Shown in pieces: positions 28,301-43,300 of a stretch of DNA of 64,000 nt. Position 1 is the stretch's first letter. Each line of letters opens with the position of its first letter. This stretch comes from Sipunculus nudus (taxonomy: Eukaryota > Annelida > Sipuncula > Golfingiida > Sipunculidae), in assembly GCA_026874595.1 (NCBI GenBank), contig CM049316.1:62913176-62977175 (forward strand). Reading direction: 5' to 3'. The translations under genes and the position numbers were made by a program. The notes beneath the pieces are model-generated. The model made no database searches and had not been told where the DNA came from. It saw only the letters and a program-made list of their open reading frames with translations.

Positions 28301-31300
28301 AGTATCATACAGACTAGCTAATAGAAGATGAATAGACTCCATTCTTCTTAATTATTTCTGTCTTAGAAGTGATACTGCTGTGGAGGATTAAAGAATATTC
28401 ATTTTTGTTGGGAAAATATGTACATTTATGTTATTATTTCCATAGTTATTTCTTTACAGGATTTTTCACTGCAGGGGCCAGGTCCCTGAATATGTAGTAC
28501 TAGCAAAGTTTGCTACCACTAGCCAGTCTTAATATAGTACTTCACAGGTCATGTTTGATGCATAGGAGTTCTTGTGTACAAGTGCAAATTGTGCCAGTCT
28601 CAAAGTGTTCACAAACAGAGCATTACTTTAATTACACACACACAGTTCTGATAAATCATTTATAAATAATAAAAACAAAATGACAAGACAGTTACCAAAA
28701 TAAATGAACATGGTACACAGTAGCAGTGCCACAGTACAAGCATCCTGGCAAGCAAGATCAACATCTGATCATAAAGAATATATTTAGACAGCAAACAAAG
28801 ACACAGTACAACACAGTTTCAATTAATCCTCCATCACCTAACATGCAGCGGAACTTTTCTGAATTACCTAATAAGAATAACTTTGTAATTCTCTCATTAC
28901 AGTGTGTCATGTTTGATTAATATTTATGGCTCCACAAGAAATGAATAATAAATGTGATATATGCTACACTGAAAGAAAACCAGCAATTAGAGCATTTACA
29001 GTTGCTTATAACCTTATAATTAGATTTTATGTAATTCAATTATCAGTAAATGCTGTGGCAATCTATCTCTACATATGGTTTAAAGCATAAGGAAGAAACA
29101 TATATATAAGTAGATTTATGGTTAATAGCTTTGCAATATTTATGTTCTGTTTTCCATTAGCTGCAAAAGTTCATGAAAGATGAAACTGTGTTAGTGGCTG
29201 TCAGCATCTAGAGAGGAGGGCGTCAGCCTCATTTCAGTAGTGGAAAAAAGCCATGCCAAATGGGCTGCAACGGGTTCTCGCCTTAGACTTCACAAAATGT
29301 GCTCTGTTATGGCAGACCTGCTAGCCTCAGAGATGGTTTATTACCATCAGCTGAAAGTTAGGGGAATAAAAAGAATCCAAAAGGTTCATTTCTTGCACTC
29401 AAATGTTTTACATTTTTAAAATGTGTAATAGAGTCTAAAAAAGAATGTGTGCTTTAGAGCCATGATGACTGGAGTTTGTACAGGTTTTCATCAATTTCTG
29501 TTAAACAAGGGCCTAGAGGCACAAAAAGTCCCGGTCATATGTGTTGCATCAGTGATAGGGCAGGACAGACGGACTGAAGGATGGACAGACACGGACCATT
29601 TTAGTAGTCCTCCCTCCATAGAAAGGGGGGACTACAAATAAGTCATCTAATTTCTTCAAATTACTCTACTGACTGGTCATATAGATGAAATACACATCTG
29701 AAAATTTGTAAAACAAATGGTTAATTAATGAACTAGTGGCCATTTCAAAGTTAACTAAGTTTATCTGGGGAAGGTGATTCTAATAAATATGACAGAATGG
29801 CCGATCTGACATCATAAGCACAACTAACATTAAACATTCTAATCTAACAAGCAACCAGATGATTAGTCATCACTAATACTGAGGAGACTCCACTACAGTG
29901 CAGGTGCGGCTTGAGTCATTTTAATACTAGCCAACTGCTAAAAATAACCCTAGTTTCTTTTAATACTCTGTGAAATTCTCATTAGTGAAACAAATTTTTG
30001 TACAAATTTGTAAAAATACCATGTTTCAAATTGCCATGGGTTGGAGACTGAAAATTCACATTTTCCAAAATCTTTTTTAATAAAACAGCCAAAAATTTCA
30101 AATATACAGGAATAGTTGGAAAGAAGACGGTCATAATGAAATACCAGATAATACTGCAGAGTAATATAGTATCTTTGGGGTAACCTCTGCGAGCTAGCCT
30201 CTGTCTGCTAGAGATGGTACTCCTTACATTGAAGCACTGCTGCAGACATCCTCCAATTAATAATGCACCTAGAGGCTGACTGAGAAAAAAAGCCAAAAAC
30301 AACAGTAATATGGCATTTTTATAAGGTAATAATTGATACTTAGGCTCCTATTGTTATTCCAGACAGACCTCCTGAACTATGAAAAATCCATCATAGGCAA
30401 TCCTAATTATCTCTAATACAGAGGCTGCATATACTGGTGAAAGCCAAGAACAACAGCAACACAGCCTTTGTTAAGGTCATCTCTGATAGCAGCCCCTCTG
30501 GCAGTTTTTAGTGAGCTCCTTACCTGTGAAGCGCTGCGGCGATGCACATGGCTGGGGGAATGGGATTTGCTGGAGCCGCTGGATGAACTGTTGACGCTAC
30601 TGATGCTGCACATACTGGACTTCCTGGAACCAATGGAGCTGGGAGAGCTGGGTGGGCTCTGTATAACATTAAGCAACATGCACAGAAAATGTTATACCAT
30701 AAACAGTGTTATACCATAAACTGTTATACCATAAGGGATGTTATACCATAAACTGTGTTATACCATTACATGTGTTATACAGCAACAGAAAATGTTATAC
30801 CATAAACTGTGTTATACCATAAAATGTGTTATACCATGAACTGTGTTATAACATTAACTGTGTTATACCATAAACTGTTATACAATAAACTGACTATAAA
30901 CTGTGTTATACCATTAATGCCTTATACCATTAACTGTGTTATGCTATAAAATGTTATACCATAAACTGTTATACCATTAACTGTGAAATACCATGTACAG
31001 GCGTGACAATAATATATGCATGAACTTAACAGCCAGAGGCAGACTTAGAGGAGGATAAGATCTGGTAAATAGAATAATATTCGCTTAAAACCAAAAAGCA
31101 ATGCAAAATTTGGGGTCTTTTCCTGTTTTCATTCCTATATTTCTGAAGGTAAGCATTATGTAAAAGTCTCCTAGCATTCCGAACTGGTTGCTAATGTGAA
31201 GTTTTTAGGGATCAATATATTAAGATACTGTTAACAGAATTGGACTTGCATCCTTCAGTAAAGATACACAGCACAAACAGCAAGAATAAAATAATCCTCA

Positions 31301-34300
31301 TCATGCCCGGTGTGTCTTTTACTTTAAAATCATTTTTCACACCCTGCACCTGGTATCACACAGATGTAGTTTTACCTGATAATGGTATGTGGATTCAGAG
31401 CCCTTCAGATCCAGGATGACCTGCTCACTGGAGGCTGGTAACTGTGTTGGGTCACCAGCCTGCATACACAAGTTCTGAATTATCTCTTGAAGGTGGGTCA
31501 CTTCTGTTAACATTGCTATTTCATCGTCCTGTGAAAGAAATAAAACAATATTTTTATAATACAATCATAGTGGTAAAAGTGCATTACAACAGTCCTATCA
31601 AAAAGGCTTGGTTTGGCAGGAATTTTTTTCATAGATTGCTGTTTGTCTTAACAGTAACCCTGGCCACTGTCAGTGTTCCATATGTGGCAGTGCCCTATGA
31701 GTGGCAGTGTCCAATGTGTAGCAGTGTCCCATGTGTGGCAGTGTCCCATGTGGTGGAGTGTCTCATAAGTGGTGTTTCTGTGTTTTTATTACATCTATGA
31801 CCTAGAGCTTTCATTCCTCAAATATCTGGAGAGCCCATGGCACTTTTTCCACATGTTTGCAGAGTCAAACGGGATTTGGAGTGTCCGAAGTGTCAAATGG
31901 AAAGTGGAATTGATATTGTTTTGGGTTTTACAAAACTGTCTCGGGCTTGTGGCTTGCAAGATAGCAAATATTCACCTGTTAATTAACAGCTTTGAGAGAA
32001 AATCCACAATTTCATCAGAAAGAGCTCTTCTTATATTGCAAGATCGACACATTTTTGTTTTCTTAAATTTTCAGTGCTGTTCACAGACCGTGAAAAGGGG
32101 TTGATTAGTTTCTGAAGTTGCTCATACAAAGGAGATTTGAGTGTCAGAGACCCTTGCTCCCACGTTTTGTGAAAGCTCTGTTAACCATTTAAACAAAACA
32201 TATTAACACCTATAAATGACACAGCATAGACAATGCAGTGTAACAACATGAACACTGCAAAGGTGCATCATAAATCTGTGGTATGTCTTGAGACCTCTGA
32301 CCAGAGCTCGTTAAATATGAGTGGGTTTTGCCAATTGGTTAATACTTATAATGTGTTTCATGAAAATTGATCATATTCCTGGTTTGTTATCATGGCCACA
32401 CCACAAAGCAGCATGGAGACCTCTGACCTCATTATATATTCATGGATTTTGACTATAATTTGACTCATGCTAAATAATCTTTTGGTTAGTAGCTATGGTG
32501 AATTTAAGGAAAATCGATCAAAGAACTGGTCAGTTATCATGGCTACACTGAAAGTGAACAGAAAGACAGACTTTGGGTCACAGAGGAACAAAATAAACTT
32601 AGGCTTACCACCACAGGTTTTAAGCTGCACAAAAACTGACAGAAGTGACTTCGTTGTTCTATAAGGGCGAGTCGTACAGCATTTTTCTCGGTTTCCTCCA
32701 AAACTCTGTATCTGTCATTTACATCTTGTAATGCATTGTCCAATCGATTCTGCATGTCTGATTTTCCTGAAATTATAAATATGGTATTATGAAAACAAAT
32801 CCTATATTAAAGAAAGAAAACAATTTTTTTCAAATATGGGTATAAAAGACATAAGCATGGAAAATGACAGAAACATAAATTTCTAGAAACTGAGGATTTC
32901 CTGGTGTTTCTCCTCAGGTGCACAATTAGTGAAAATGTTTCACTGTATTTAAACTATTTTAAATGGTTTATCTAGTTTATAAACCACTTTAACTCTATTG
33001 GGGCTTTTGTCTGGCACCGCATGAGCTACCATACTTAAATAGTTCCATAGTTACCAGGTGGGTGGGACAAATTTGAAGTCTAGGTGTTACTTATATTATG
33101 GACTATCTGAAACAAAACTTTAATAGCTGTTCCCTAGGTGAAAACCTAAAAGTCACGGAGCGACCTAAGGATACAACTTATAAGGATACAACTTCTGCAA
33201 GGAATTTTACGCTATAGCAAATTTACCTCACTGCAGCAAACAAATTTTGCTTCAGCAATATCATACATTGTGAGGTTAGTGTAGTTTTCAAGGGATAAAA
33301 CTATACTCAAACCAAGTAGACAAAGTTTGCATTTTTCCTAATTTAATTCACAAATGCTGTACAGCATTAAAAAAGAGCACCCTATATGGTGTATTTACAC
33401 AAAATCTCATTGTAAGTGATAATTCCAAAACAATGCCAAAATCAATATGCATTTTAATTTCCTCAAGAATTGATCAAGCTAAAGCTGTTAACTGATGTTA
33501 AAAATAAAAATTTTCACACGTAACAGGCCTGATAATAACACCATTAGCTGGGCAATCAATAAGGCTTCTTAGGATTCGGAGTCTGGGCTGGAAACGTATC
33601 CAACTCTGGTCAATACAACAAATATGCAGAACACTCTTTTTTGCAACCTGCCCTGATTTGTAGTATGTTATCCATTATCAATATCACAGACTACCGGCCC
33701 GAGTCATTGATTACCAGTCTCAGATGGAATTACACTGCCAAAATCAAACTGATAACTAAATGTACAGCCTTTAGGGCATTGCCTTTTATATTTTTTTAGC
33801 AAATGACCTTAAAATGAATCAAATTCGCTGCCAACATGTTGCCCTTGAAACCATCCCCTTTTAAACTTTCTGCAAATCTACCATCTGTTTAATGGTGGTT
33901 GGATTTTATAATTACCTCTTACACCAGCCATACATACCTTTTTATTGCACCATCCAAAAGCATACAGTGAAGCCCTCTGGGACCACTAAACATGGTTTTG
34001 TGTCATATATTTTCCATATTTTATGAGCTCTCCTAGGCTGGAACCGATAAGGGTCGGCATTATAATGGGGCAGCTTCACTTTAAATAAACACTAACATGT
34101 GTAAACACGGATGGTGGTTGGCTTCATATCTGCCTGGTTATATTTTCACAATTTCTACTTTTTCAGTAATGCAGGGGCTCCATTTTTGCAGTGTCACCGT
34201 ACAGTAACCTACACAAGAGTGTAACTATGGTTATAAGATTTTTTTATTATGTGTGAGCAACGTTTACCTGTTTGCAAACAATGAAGAAGTGATGGTCATA

Positions 34301-37300
34301 GAGGCATATTATTGGTTGCAACTGGGTGAGACCATCAAAAGACAGTCGCACAATCTTGAAGAGTCTTAAATACAACACACACTCATCTTTATTGATCCAC
34401 AACCACGCCATTTGTAGAGAGGTCTTTGTGCAAGATCAAAGACCTCCTTGTGACAAATTTTCCTCTTGTGATTGTAGTGGCATATTGTTGGTTGTGACTG
34501 GGTAAGACTATGCTCCTCACCCAGCAGTTATACACTGCAGTTGTCCAAGACCTTCTTTAGTTTTTAACCGCTGCTTTTTATAGCAAGTCTCTCTGGGTTC
34601 CACCACCAGGGATGGTACAGAGTAAAGAATTGTAATCAGACCAATGAGAGCATGGCATCGCATTGTGCATCCAGCTCGATTTGAAAAATAAGACGGTCAC
34701 ATGATAGTCTGCCACCTCTTGAAGACAACACACATGACTATCCACCCATTAATTTTGTAGGGAGGTTTTTGTGCATGATAAAAGACCATCTTACAACCGA
34801 TTCCACCCCCCCCCCCTATAACTGTTCGCGACCAAGAGTGATCACCAGTCACCTGTTATTTGTCCATCTTAAGATTTTCCGTGACTTCCCACAATTGCAG
34901 GCTGAGACTGGTCATAAACTGGTCTTATTGCCTTGTGTGACTGGGCCTTTAATGAGCACTTCATGAGTAAAATGAAGTTACCTTTCTTCACCTTCTTCTG
35001 CAGTCTGAATGTATCTGATGCCGCTTTCTTGATCTCTGCCCGCGCTCTCTTGTATTCTGAAATACACAAATAGAAAATGAGGATTAAAGGTCCATCTTTA
35101 TTCATGACAATTTTAAAAAGTTAAAGAAAGATGGGGTAAAGTAAAAAATTTCCATATTACAATAGGTTAACTGGCAAACTAATGAGCTAAAGAAAATAAC
35201 TGAGTATACTGAAAAAATGTTTTTAATTGTTTTACATTCCAGATGAACTATTTAATCTTAAATCATCAACATGGCATAGTAATTACCATTTAAATAAATC
35301 TGTTTTCCACTTTCTAAAATTTTGGCCAAATCTTTGTTTACATTCAGTAAGGGTATAGGGAAATGACATTAAAGAACTCCAAACACAGCATACACTTGAG
35401 AATCTCCTTGCTGCTTTTGGTAGCCTTTTAAGGGGACATGCATTGCCAAAGGGTTGAGAAGAATAATTCCCTTTTAGACCAATCCCAAATCCTCAAATTA
35501 AAATAAGAAGATCAACAGGTTATATGGGCCAATTCTACTCAGATATATGTGTACCAGGATATATACAGATAATACATGACAAGACACAATATGTTACCAA
35601 TGAAATACATAATTTTTATGATGGTGATGTGCATAAATTATAAGACATTGCAATTTTCCATCAATAATATGCCGGTTATTTTTTAAATATTCCTGATAGA
35701 CATGAGACAATGCTTGATACTGCATGTACATACATACAAATGTTTCATCTTCAGGTCAAATACTGAACTATCTTTTTCTCCCTTTCAACCATGATTTTTT
35801 CTTATATAATCTGAAATTATGTAGTTCCATGGGCCTGGCTGTGGTATTTTCAGGAACACCTATAACAATCCAATAATTTCAGAATCTGATCAGTTGAATA
35901 CTTGTTCATTGTTTATCTTTCTCTAAATCATTTGTTTAATTAAGTTGTAACATGCTCCAAAAATTGTTTATATTTATATAAAAAAAATTAGCACCATATC
36001 ATATGGAAATGAATTTAGGCCTTGGATTTCCATGTTAGTTGCATTCACCAGCTGTATACCAATAATGTCAACATGCAACCTGTGACATCTGGGTTTTAGT
36101 GTACATGTAATCAAGATGGCATCCCCTATGGGCAGTTTTGAGAAACAGGGAGAACTAAACCTGTCAGAGTTCGATAAAGGCATGGGGATGCTACATAAAA
36201 GAGCTCCAACCACAGAGTCCAAATGACAATCTATCTGTGGAGAGAGTTTTTATGACAAGAGAACCTGTATAAGCAAAGTAGAGAGCCGAATAGTGTTTTG
36301 TTCAACCACATCCAAATCAGCAAAGTAGAGAGCCGAATAATGTTTTTTTCAACCACTTTCAAATCCTAAAATCATAGTAGGATGCCCTGGCTTGTAAAAC
36401 TTTTATTCAATTTCAACCCCTACGCTGAGCAGTGTATTTAAGGATTTTTCAGACCAATAGACTTGTTGGACAAAGTGACTAAACTGTCATCCATCCTGAT
36501 ATAATAACAGAGATTAACCCACACACAGTCTGACATACTTAATATGAGCAATAAATAATAGAGTAGACACAACTGGCTATATATGGAAAAAAATATCAAA
36601 ACAGCGCAACTTCCACGGAATTATGTTACAATACCTTGTAAGTTCATATAGAAGATATATTACAATGGTAAATAAATAACATGCATCAATGGACTGAGTT
36701 AAAGCTACTTAAATTTATGAAGCTCACTCTTAATTTGTTTTCTTTCATGAAAGTAATATACATTTTAATTTATTCTTGGTTTTCATGGTTAGGAGGTGGA
36801 TTATATAAACTCTGACAATTCAACATGATGTGTCACTTTGTCATCCAGTTTTTTTGTGTATTTGAATAAAGACTCAGGTCTGCAACTTTGAAACATGAGT
36901 AACTACACCAAGGCTCTGTGTGAACATGAACATTACATTAAAGGGTTTCAGTTACCAAAATTAGGTCATCCTAAAAGAATTAATTTAAGAACATTACAAG
37001 GCTATATCAGAAATAAGTTTTGTGCAGGGTATGCATTAATGCCACTGATAGGCAACAGCTGGTGTCCATGATTGACACAGTTGAGCAAACAAGCATCCTT
37101 GAACTTAATTATCCTTACAATTTCAAGGTTTCTGTGACTCAACAATGAGGCTGTTTAAACATACTCTTTCCTCTGAGAGGGTCATAATATAAACATTGTT
37201 CTTCTTAACACCAGATTTTTCTTAACGTTGGATTTTTCAAAATTTTCTGCACCTATCCCCCCCCCCCCCCTCTTTCCGATCTTTCCTTGCCCCTACCATT

Positions 37301-40300
37301 AAAAAAAAAATTGGACACATTTTTTTTATAAAGTTTTTTTGGATGGAGGAAACTGCCTCCCTTTTTTAATTTGATTCTTCAGCTAAGTATTCACATAGGC
37401 AGAGTTCCACTCGATTCCTGTCATTTTATTTTATATCCTGGTGTCACCCTGGCCTGGTGTCTACCACAACTGCAGATTCTGGGTGTGTAATCAACCTCAT
37501 TGCTGGGTCATAACACTGAGGAACCTCCCAAAAACCCACTCATTTGGGAGTGATACTCAACGGTGGGGCACAGCATTCCCATTAAGTCAGCAAAGTGCTC
37601 ACCCTCGGCTCGGGGAGACCATGAAAATCTCACTGCTCCTCAGCTGAGATTTGAACTCATGACCTCCCAGCTTTGCTCTACCAATGAACCACAGAAGCAG
37701 AAGAAAATGGTCACATCATACTTTTTTCACTGGTGCAAGGCCCGCATTTGTAATTGATAATTCTCATGATTGACTGAATCACAGCTGGAAATACTAGTAT
37801 GAAAATACAAATGAAAAAGATGGTGTGCACTGGTGAAGCTTCACAGCTGCTGCATAAAATCAAGCAAAATTCCAATGGGGAATAAAACAGTGCTGTCAGC
37901 CAGGAATTAAATTATCTGGGCTTTGCTGCCTGTCACGACAGTAGATTTTTTTTTTAAGTAGGATATACTGGTCTAAACATCAATTTACAACAGGTTCAAC
38001 TATGCTCAGTTCAGGTGTGAATGAATAAAGGTGGAAGCTTGTGATTTTACACATAAATAGACTAAGAAGGATTAACTATAGAAAACATGACCTTTGACCT
38101 TTGGTAAATTATTAAATAATCAATAAGCAACATGGAGGCAGTGCTGTGATCGAGCTATATAAGCCTGGTGTGAATAATTAATAAGACAAATTTCAACCAC
38201 AATGACATCCCCAGGTTGTGTAAGAGGGATTGTAACTTTCAGGTCACTGCACTATTTAATCAATGGCACTGGATTACCGAGGAAACAGCCTCATCTAATG
38301 TGAACACTAAATTTTCATTGCCTTGGATTTTATCTTTTCCTCCATTAAGGAGACAGCAATCTGGTAGTGCAGATTGGTTATAAGAAAATACTGAAAATAA
38401 TTACTATGCACTGAAAGTTCATAGTAATTATCTAAGCCATTTTACCACCACCAGTGCAATTTTTGCATGCAGATCATAACTGCCAAATACCAGAACTGAA
38501 TAGTGGTTCTTACTAGGCCATTGTTACTTAATTTTTTTTATTTCAGGTATGTCACCTTTTATGCAGAGCTTGACATTAAACATTTACTGCTACCCTGCAT
38601 GGGGCAAGTGAAAGTTTGAGAATATGTTATTAGGGTAACAAAGAGTCACTTTTACCCTAAAGCCTACACTTTAACTTAACCTCAGTTAGCTATTCATATT
38701 GATGATACCTCTTTATCTTAAGATAGCTTTACATTTCTCTGTAAAATACTAAAGAGAAATATAATTAACAAACATCTAAACATGTTTATAATCTAAAACA
38801 AATAAAACAGGCAAAATAATTAAGTGGAACACACTTTGCAGGTGAAAATTCATGCAGGGCAATTAAAAGTTAGATTTCACTTGCTCAACTGGGCTGGTAC
38901 TTTCAAAAGTAAATGTCAGTCCCTGATAAGAACCTTAAATTTAGTAGATAAAGATTTATATTACCCTTGGCACATAGTCATTTAGGAAATAATACCTGTT
39001 CTGGGAACTGTAAATCTATAGCCATAAATTCCTAGTTTTCATCATTAAAAGATAACTTTATTGACCATATTTATCATGATACCAGTTATGGCATAAATAT
39101 ATGAACCTCTTTATTTTCCCTTAATACTGTTTATATGATCAATTTGACAATATGACCAGGACAGTTTTGCTGTGTGTGTACATGTTTTTTTTAAATTGTT
39201 ATGAAGTAGCACATTTTTAAATTTATAAAGCAATGGAGACTGTGATACAGAAATGATCTTCTCAAGTACTTTCCATTCACAACACTTGGCTGTTACTGGC
39301 TTAGATCAATATACCATAAAATGTCTCCAGGACAGACGCACATGTTGATACTGTGGATTCAGGAAATTTTGTGGCTTTGACAGGAGACACTTTGTTGGGG
39401 TCAAAACTTTTGTGGATTAATCCTTCCTGAGTAGTTTCTGGGGTAGTTCAACATCTTTACTGATGACATTACTGATTACTCGGACTCCTGTTGAACAAGA
39501 CAACCAGTACACAATGACCTTTTAGTGTAATAATATGACAGAGAGAACAAGTCCTTATGTTCAGTGTAATTGCAGATGTACTTTGATAAAAAAAAACTTG
39601 TAAATCTGTCACATGCAGCTGAAATCATTTAAGTTTTACTCAGCCCTAGGCAGAATGGAGAATTTTTTCACAATAAAAGACTTTTTTTCAGGATTTTTTT
39701 AAATAAATAGGTTATATGTGTTCATTCATGTATTTATATGTGTTTTATTAAGCCTTATAAATAGGTCTTTGCTAACCTGGGTGCTAATGCAGGCCCACAC
39801 AATGTCATCTCCAAGGCAGATGGATGATTGGCTGGCTTTTTAAGACTTCTACATAATAAACTAAATGATTGTGGAGTTTTTAATTTTTTAAATAATTCAA
39901 AGTTAATCATGAATTCCATGAATATAAAACCCCCATGTACAATTCAGAATCATTATATATGGTAAGTACAAGCAAAACTGGAATTAAACAGCACAAACAT
40001 TTGCCATAGTGTTAATGATTAAAGTTACTTTAGTTACTGTAACATGTGCTCGATTGATGCAATGGCTTATATAATCATACTTTATGGGAGCAGAAGCTGG
40101 CTATTATTACCTGGATTTAGGATATACTTTTGAGAATTCACTTTCTCTTTATTGATTCAATGTATTTGTATATATGGCCTTTTTTATCTTTGATAAATTA
40201 TTGTATAAAATGTACCTCGTGTTATGATATTTTGGGAGTAACAGCTGCAACAGACACCCAGCAATCAGATACGGATAAATGATACTGTAAGTTTTTCACC

Positions 40301-43300
40301 TGCATAACACATGTACACATAATATTACATATCCCAACGAATACCTTACAATGTGTCACATCCCCTTTCCTGCCAGGTTACAGCTATGTTTCCATGCTTC
40401 TGTATTTTAGCTACCAGTCTGCTGACCACAATACACAAAAACAGTGTCCCTGCTTTTATGTATCCATTGTTCCCATGTGTACTTTATTTATATGGATTCT
40501 GCAAATGCATCCGTCAAAACAGACCACATGCTGATGTCACATAAAAAATAAACATCTTTTTTTTAGATGCCACATAATCCGACAGTACAATAAGTCTGGT
40601 AGTTGCATTTGTTATCTAAGTTTGACAAAGGTTCTGCTCTCACCCATGTTTGTCCTTTCCTAAACATGTTTGTTTGTCTGTGTATAACTCATGAATATTT
40701 CTCACATCAAGGAAGTGACATCTGGTGAAAGCATTTCATACTATAGACGTCAAAATAGAAATGTGAGGTACAGTGACAAAAATGCAGGTATCATTTTTAA
40801 GACAAATACATTTTCTTTTTTGAGACAGTCTGATAGTTTCATGACATCTTTTCTGGAGGTGTAACAGCAAATTTTCAAGTGAAATAATGTTTTTTTACCA
40901 CACCAAAATCCTCTAATCATTATAGGATTCAAACAGCACTAGTTACTGATACAAGTTATAAATAGTTTGAATACTGATAAAAGATCCAAACAATTTTGCA
41001 GAATCATACAATGAAACTGAAAAGGAAGTTTCATAAATAATACATTTCATGAATATTTTAGTTTTTCAAGCTCTACCATTGGTCAAGGTCATAATAGGTT
41101 TGTCACCAAGTCCAAGGTTATCTGGAAAAGATCTTGCAAAGGCCTTTGACATGCACAAGTAGAATATAAAATATTCGGATGAAGCACTGATGGGTATCTT
41201 TACGCCCACAAATAGGCACACACAAAACATCCTGTTTGTCTTCAATTAGTGTTGATGAAGGTCACTGATAACAGACTTCCAAAAACTGTATGAAACAGTA
41301 AGGAATCTCTGGCATCATATGAAGATTTTATGCGATATCAGTTTTTCACAGATAAATTTTTTAAATCCTGTTCCCATTCATGACATGATGAATATCAGGT
41401 TTACTGATATAATGATTTATCATTTCTGATAGCCCTGGAAACGAGTTCTTTAATATTTTAATATATTTAATGATTATCATTATTGTCAGCAGTACATTCT
41501 TTGCCAACTTAGTGCCACCTGGTGTCTATCTGAGGAAATGAGTTCTTTAGTAGAATGATAATCATTATTGTCAGTAGTACATTCTTTGCTGATCAGTGCA
41601 CCTGGTGTCTGAGGAAAACAGTAACTCTGTGGAATGTGACCATACAGGAATATTTCTTTCACACTAAAAAGGTCACTGATTTTCTATAAAGACTAACCAC
41701 TATCATGAGTCACAAATCATGTCTGTCCCTAACAATTGGTAACTTCATATTAGATGTCATAATACATACATATTTCATCTTGAAGCAAAATGATACAAAG
41801 GTTTAGAATGAAGCTGAAAAACAGTGTATTTCTAAATCTACACCAAAAATATATAAACACAGCTCCATGTATGTCTTCATGAACATTACATAAAATCTAA
41901 TATTCCCTTTGTCTGTGCACAATAATTCTGAAGATTTTATAAATTGTTTGATCAATATTTCATGAAAACGTGGGCTTTGAGTTGAGGAGACTGGAGTGTT
42001 GAGTTGATTTGCATCTGATTCAGATATGAATGCAGCTCATTAATTTTTTGTACATCTGTCCTTCCATTATTTTACTTCCAGTGCTGACACCTTGTGAATG
42101 AATTTGGAACAACTGAAACACATTCAAGACCTGGGTGATCAAAGTCTGGCTTTGGCAAAGGCATGTGCTCTTTACTGTTGTCCAACTGTCTTTCCTAAAT
42201 CTGTTTGGGAATGCTGAAACTGAAAAATACCTTTTGCATGGTCCTTGTCTAACTGTAGGACGTTCCTCTTCCATTCTTCTAACCGGTCCTGCATTGGTAC
42301 CACCATCTTCTCCATTATCACCCTGGAAGAGGAGAATGAAACATCACCACTGTTTGTGTGAAACCACAAGTTCCCTGTACCTTTAACTAACCAATTTTCC
42401 AGGAGTTTCCCAGAATTTCCCCCCGGAGAAAATTCTCAATTTTCTAGGATCCCATAGGGAAAAGCTGTGAAGCAATTTAAAGAATTTGAATGTCATCTGA
42501 AGCTTCGCGCTGGAAGTGTCATTGCCACTGGGACTGTCTGGATGGCTCAGACACCATCTGGTGTTCGCAGCTCTGCAATCGAAACTTATAACTGATTGTC
42601 AACAACTTGGCAAGTAAGTTAGTAACATGATAATTTTCCTGGAGGCTCAGGGAAAATTTTGCAAATTTAAGGATTATTAAGAATATATTCTCAAGGGTTT
42701 GCAGGAGCTTTGGCAAATTCTGTAAATCTAATTCATAATATAATGAAATATAAAGAGCACTAATAGCACATTTTTATCATTATTAATATCATCATTATTA
42801 TGAATATTTTAACTCTGCCAACAATATTTAACAACAAAGGAGGTTACCATACATCTCTGTCTGTTTGTCTTGTTTGCTGTTTGTGTAACTGTAAGAACCC
42901 TCACAGGGTTCAGTCCATTGTTATTATGTGTATATATAAACATATATCATCTTCCAGTTGGTCGTTTTATGAAACAGAGCAAAGGAAAGTACTCTTATGA
43001 AGAAAACAGATCTTTCTTCATAACAAATGGATCCTTGGCAGGGAGTTGGCACATCTTTTATTTCTGATGCCTTTATCAAAGGCTTGTCAGTGATCACTTA
43101 ACCATGCCATAAATCTTCATCTTAAGCCTGTGATACAGTGTTTGTAAAAAATCCTTGATGGAGAGAGAGGCTGTGTTTTTTAAATACTAAGGGTACAACA
43201 TGCAGCATTTCATCACTAGGGATGGCATGTCAATAAACTGGTTCTTGGCCAATGAGTTTAGCACAGCTTGAAGGGCTACAGATAGGGCACTCGACCATCT

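Larger units (their letters stand above)
35057..42230 (-). other. MTSS1: MTSS1 intron (35057-42230)
   Basis: The longest intron fully inside the window, 7.2 kb, with no exon recognised. It holds the second copy of the 4120-type dispersed repeat, a tRNA-derived SINE at 37440-37695, a perfect DR1 motif at 38088-38100 and a tandem duplication at 41460-41635. Confidence 0.75.

Noticed and set aside
29982..30302. 106-codon minus-strand open frame
   Set aside because: Looks hydrophobic but is not family-like. The splice signals within it argue at most for the small cryptic exon at 30228-30279.
31444..32104. Two overlapping plus-strand open frames of 118 and 111 codons
   Set aside because: The first runs antisense through a real MTSS1 exon and a tandem repeat, the second through AT-rich intron. 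Neither shows a domain.
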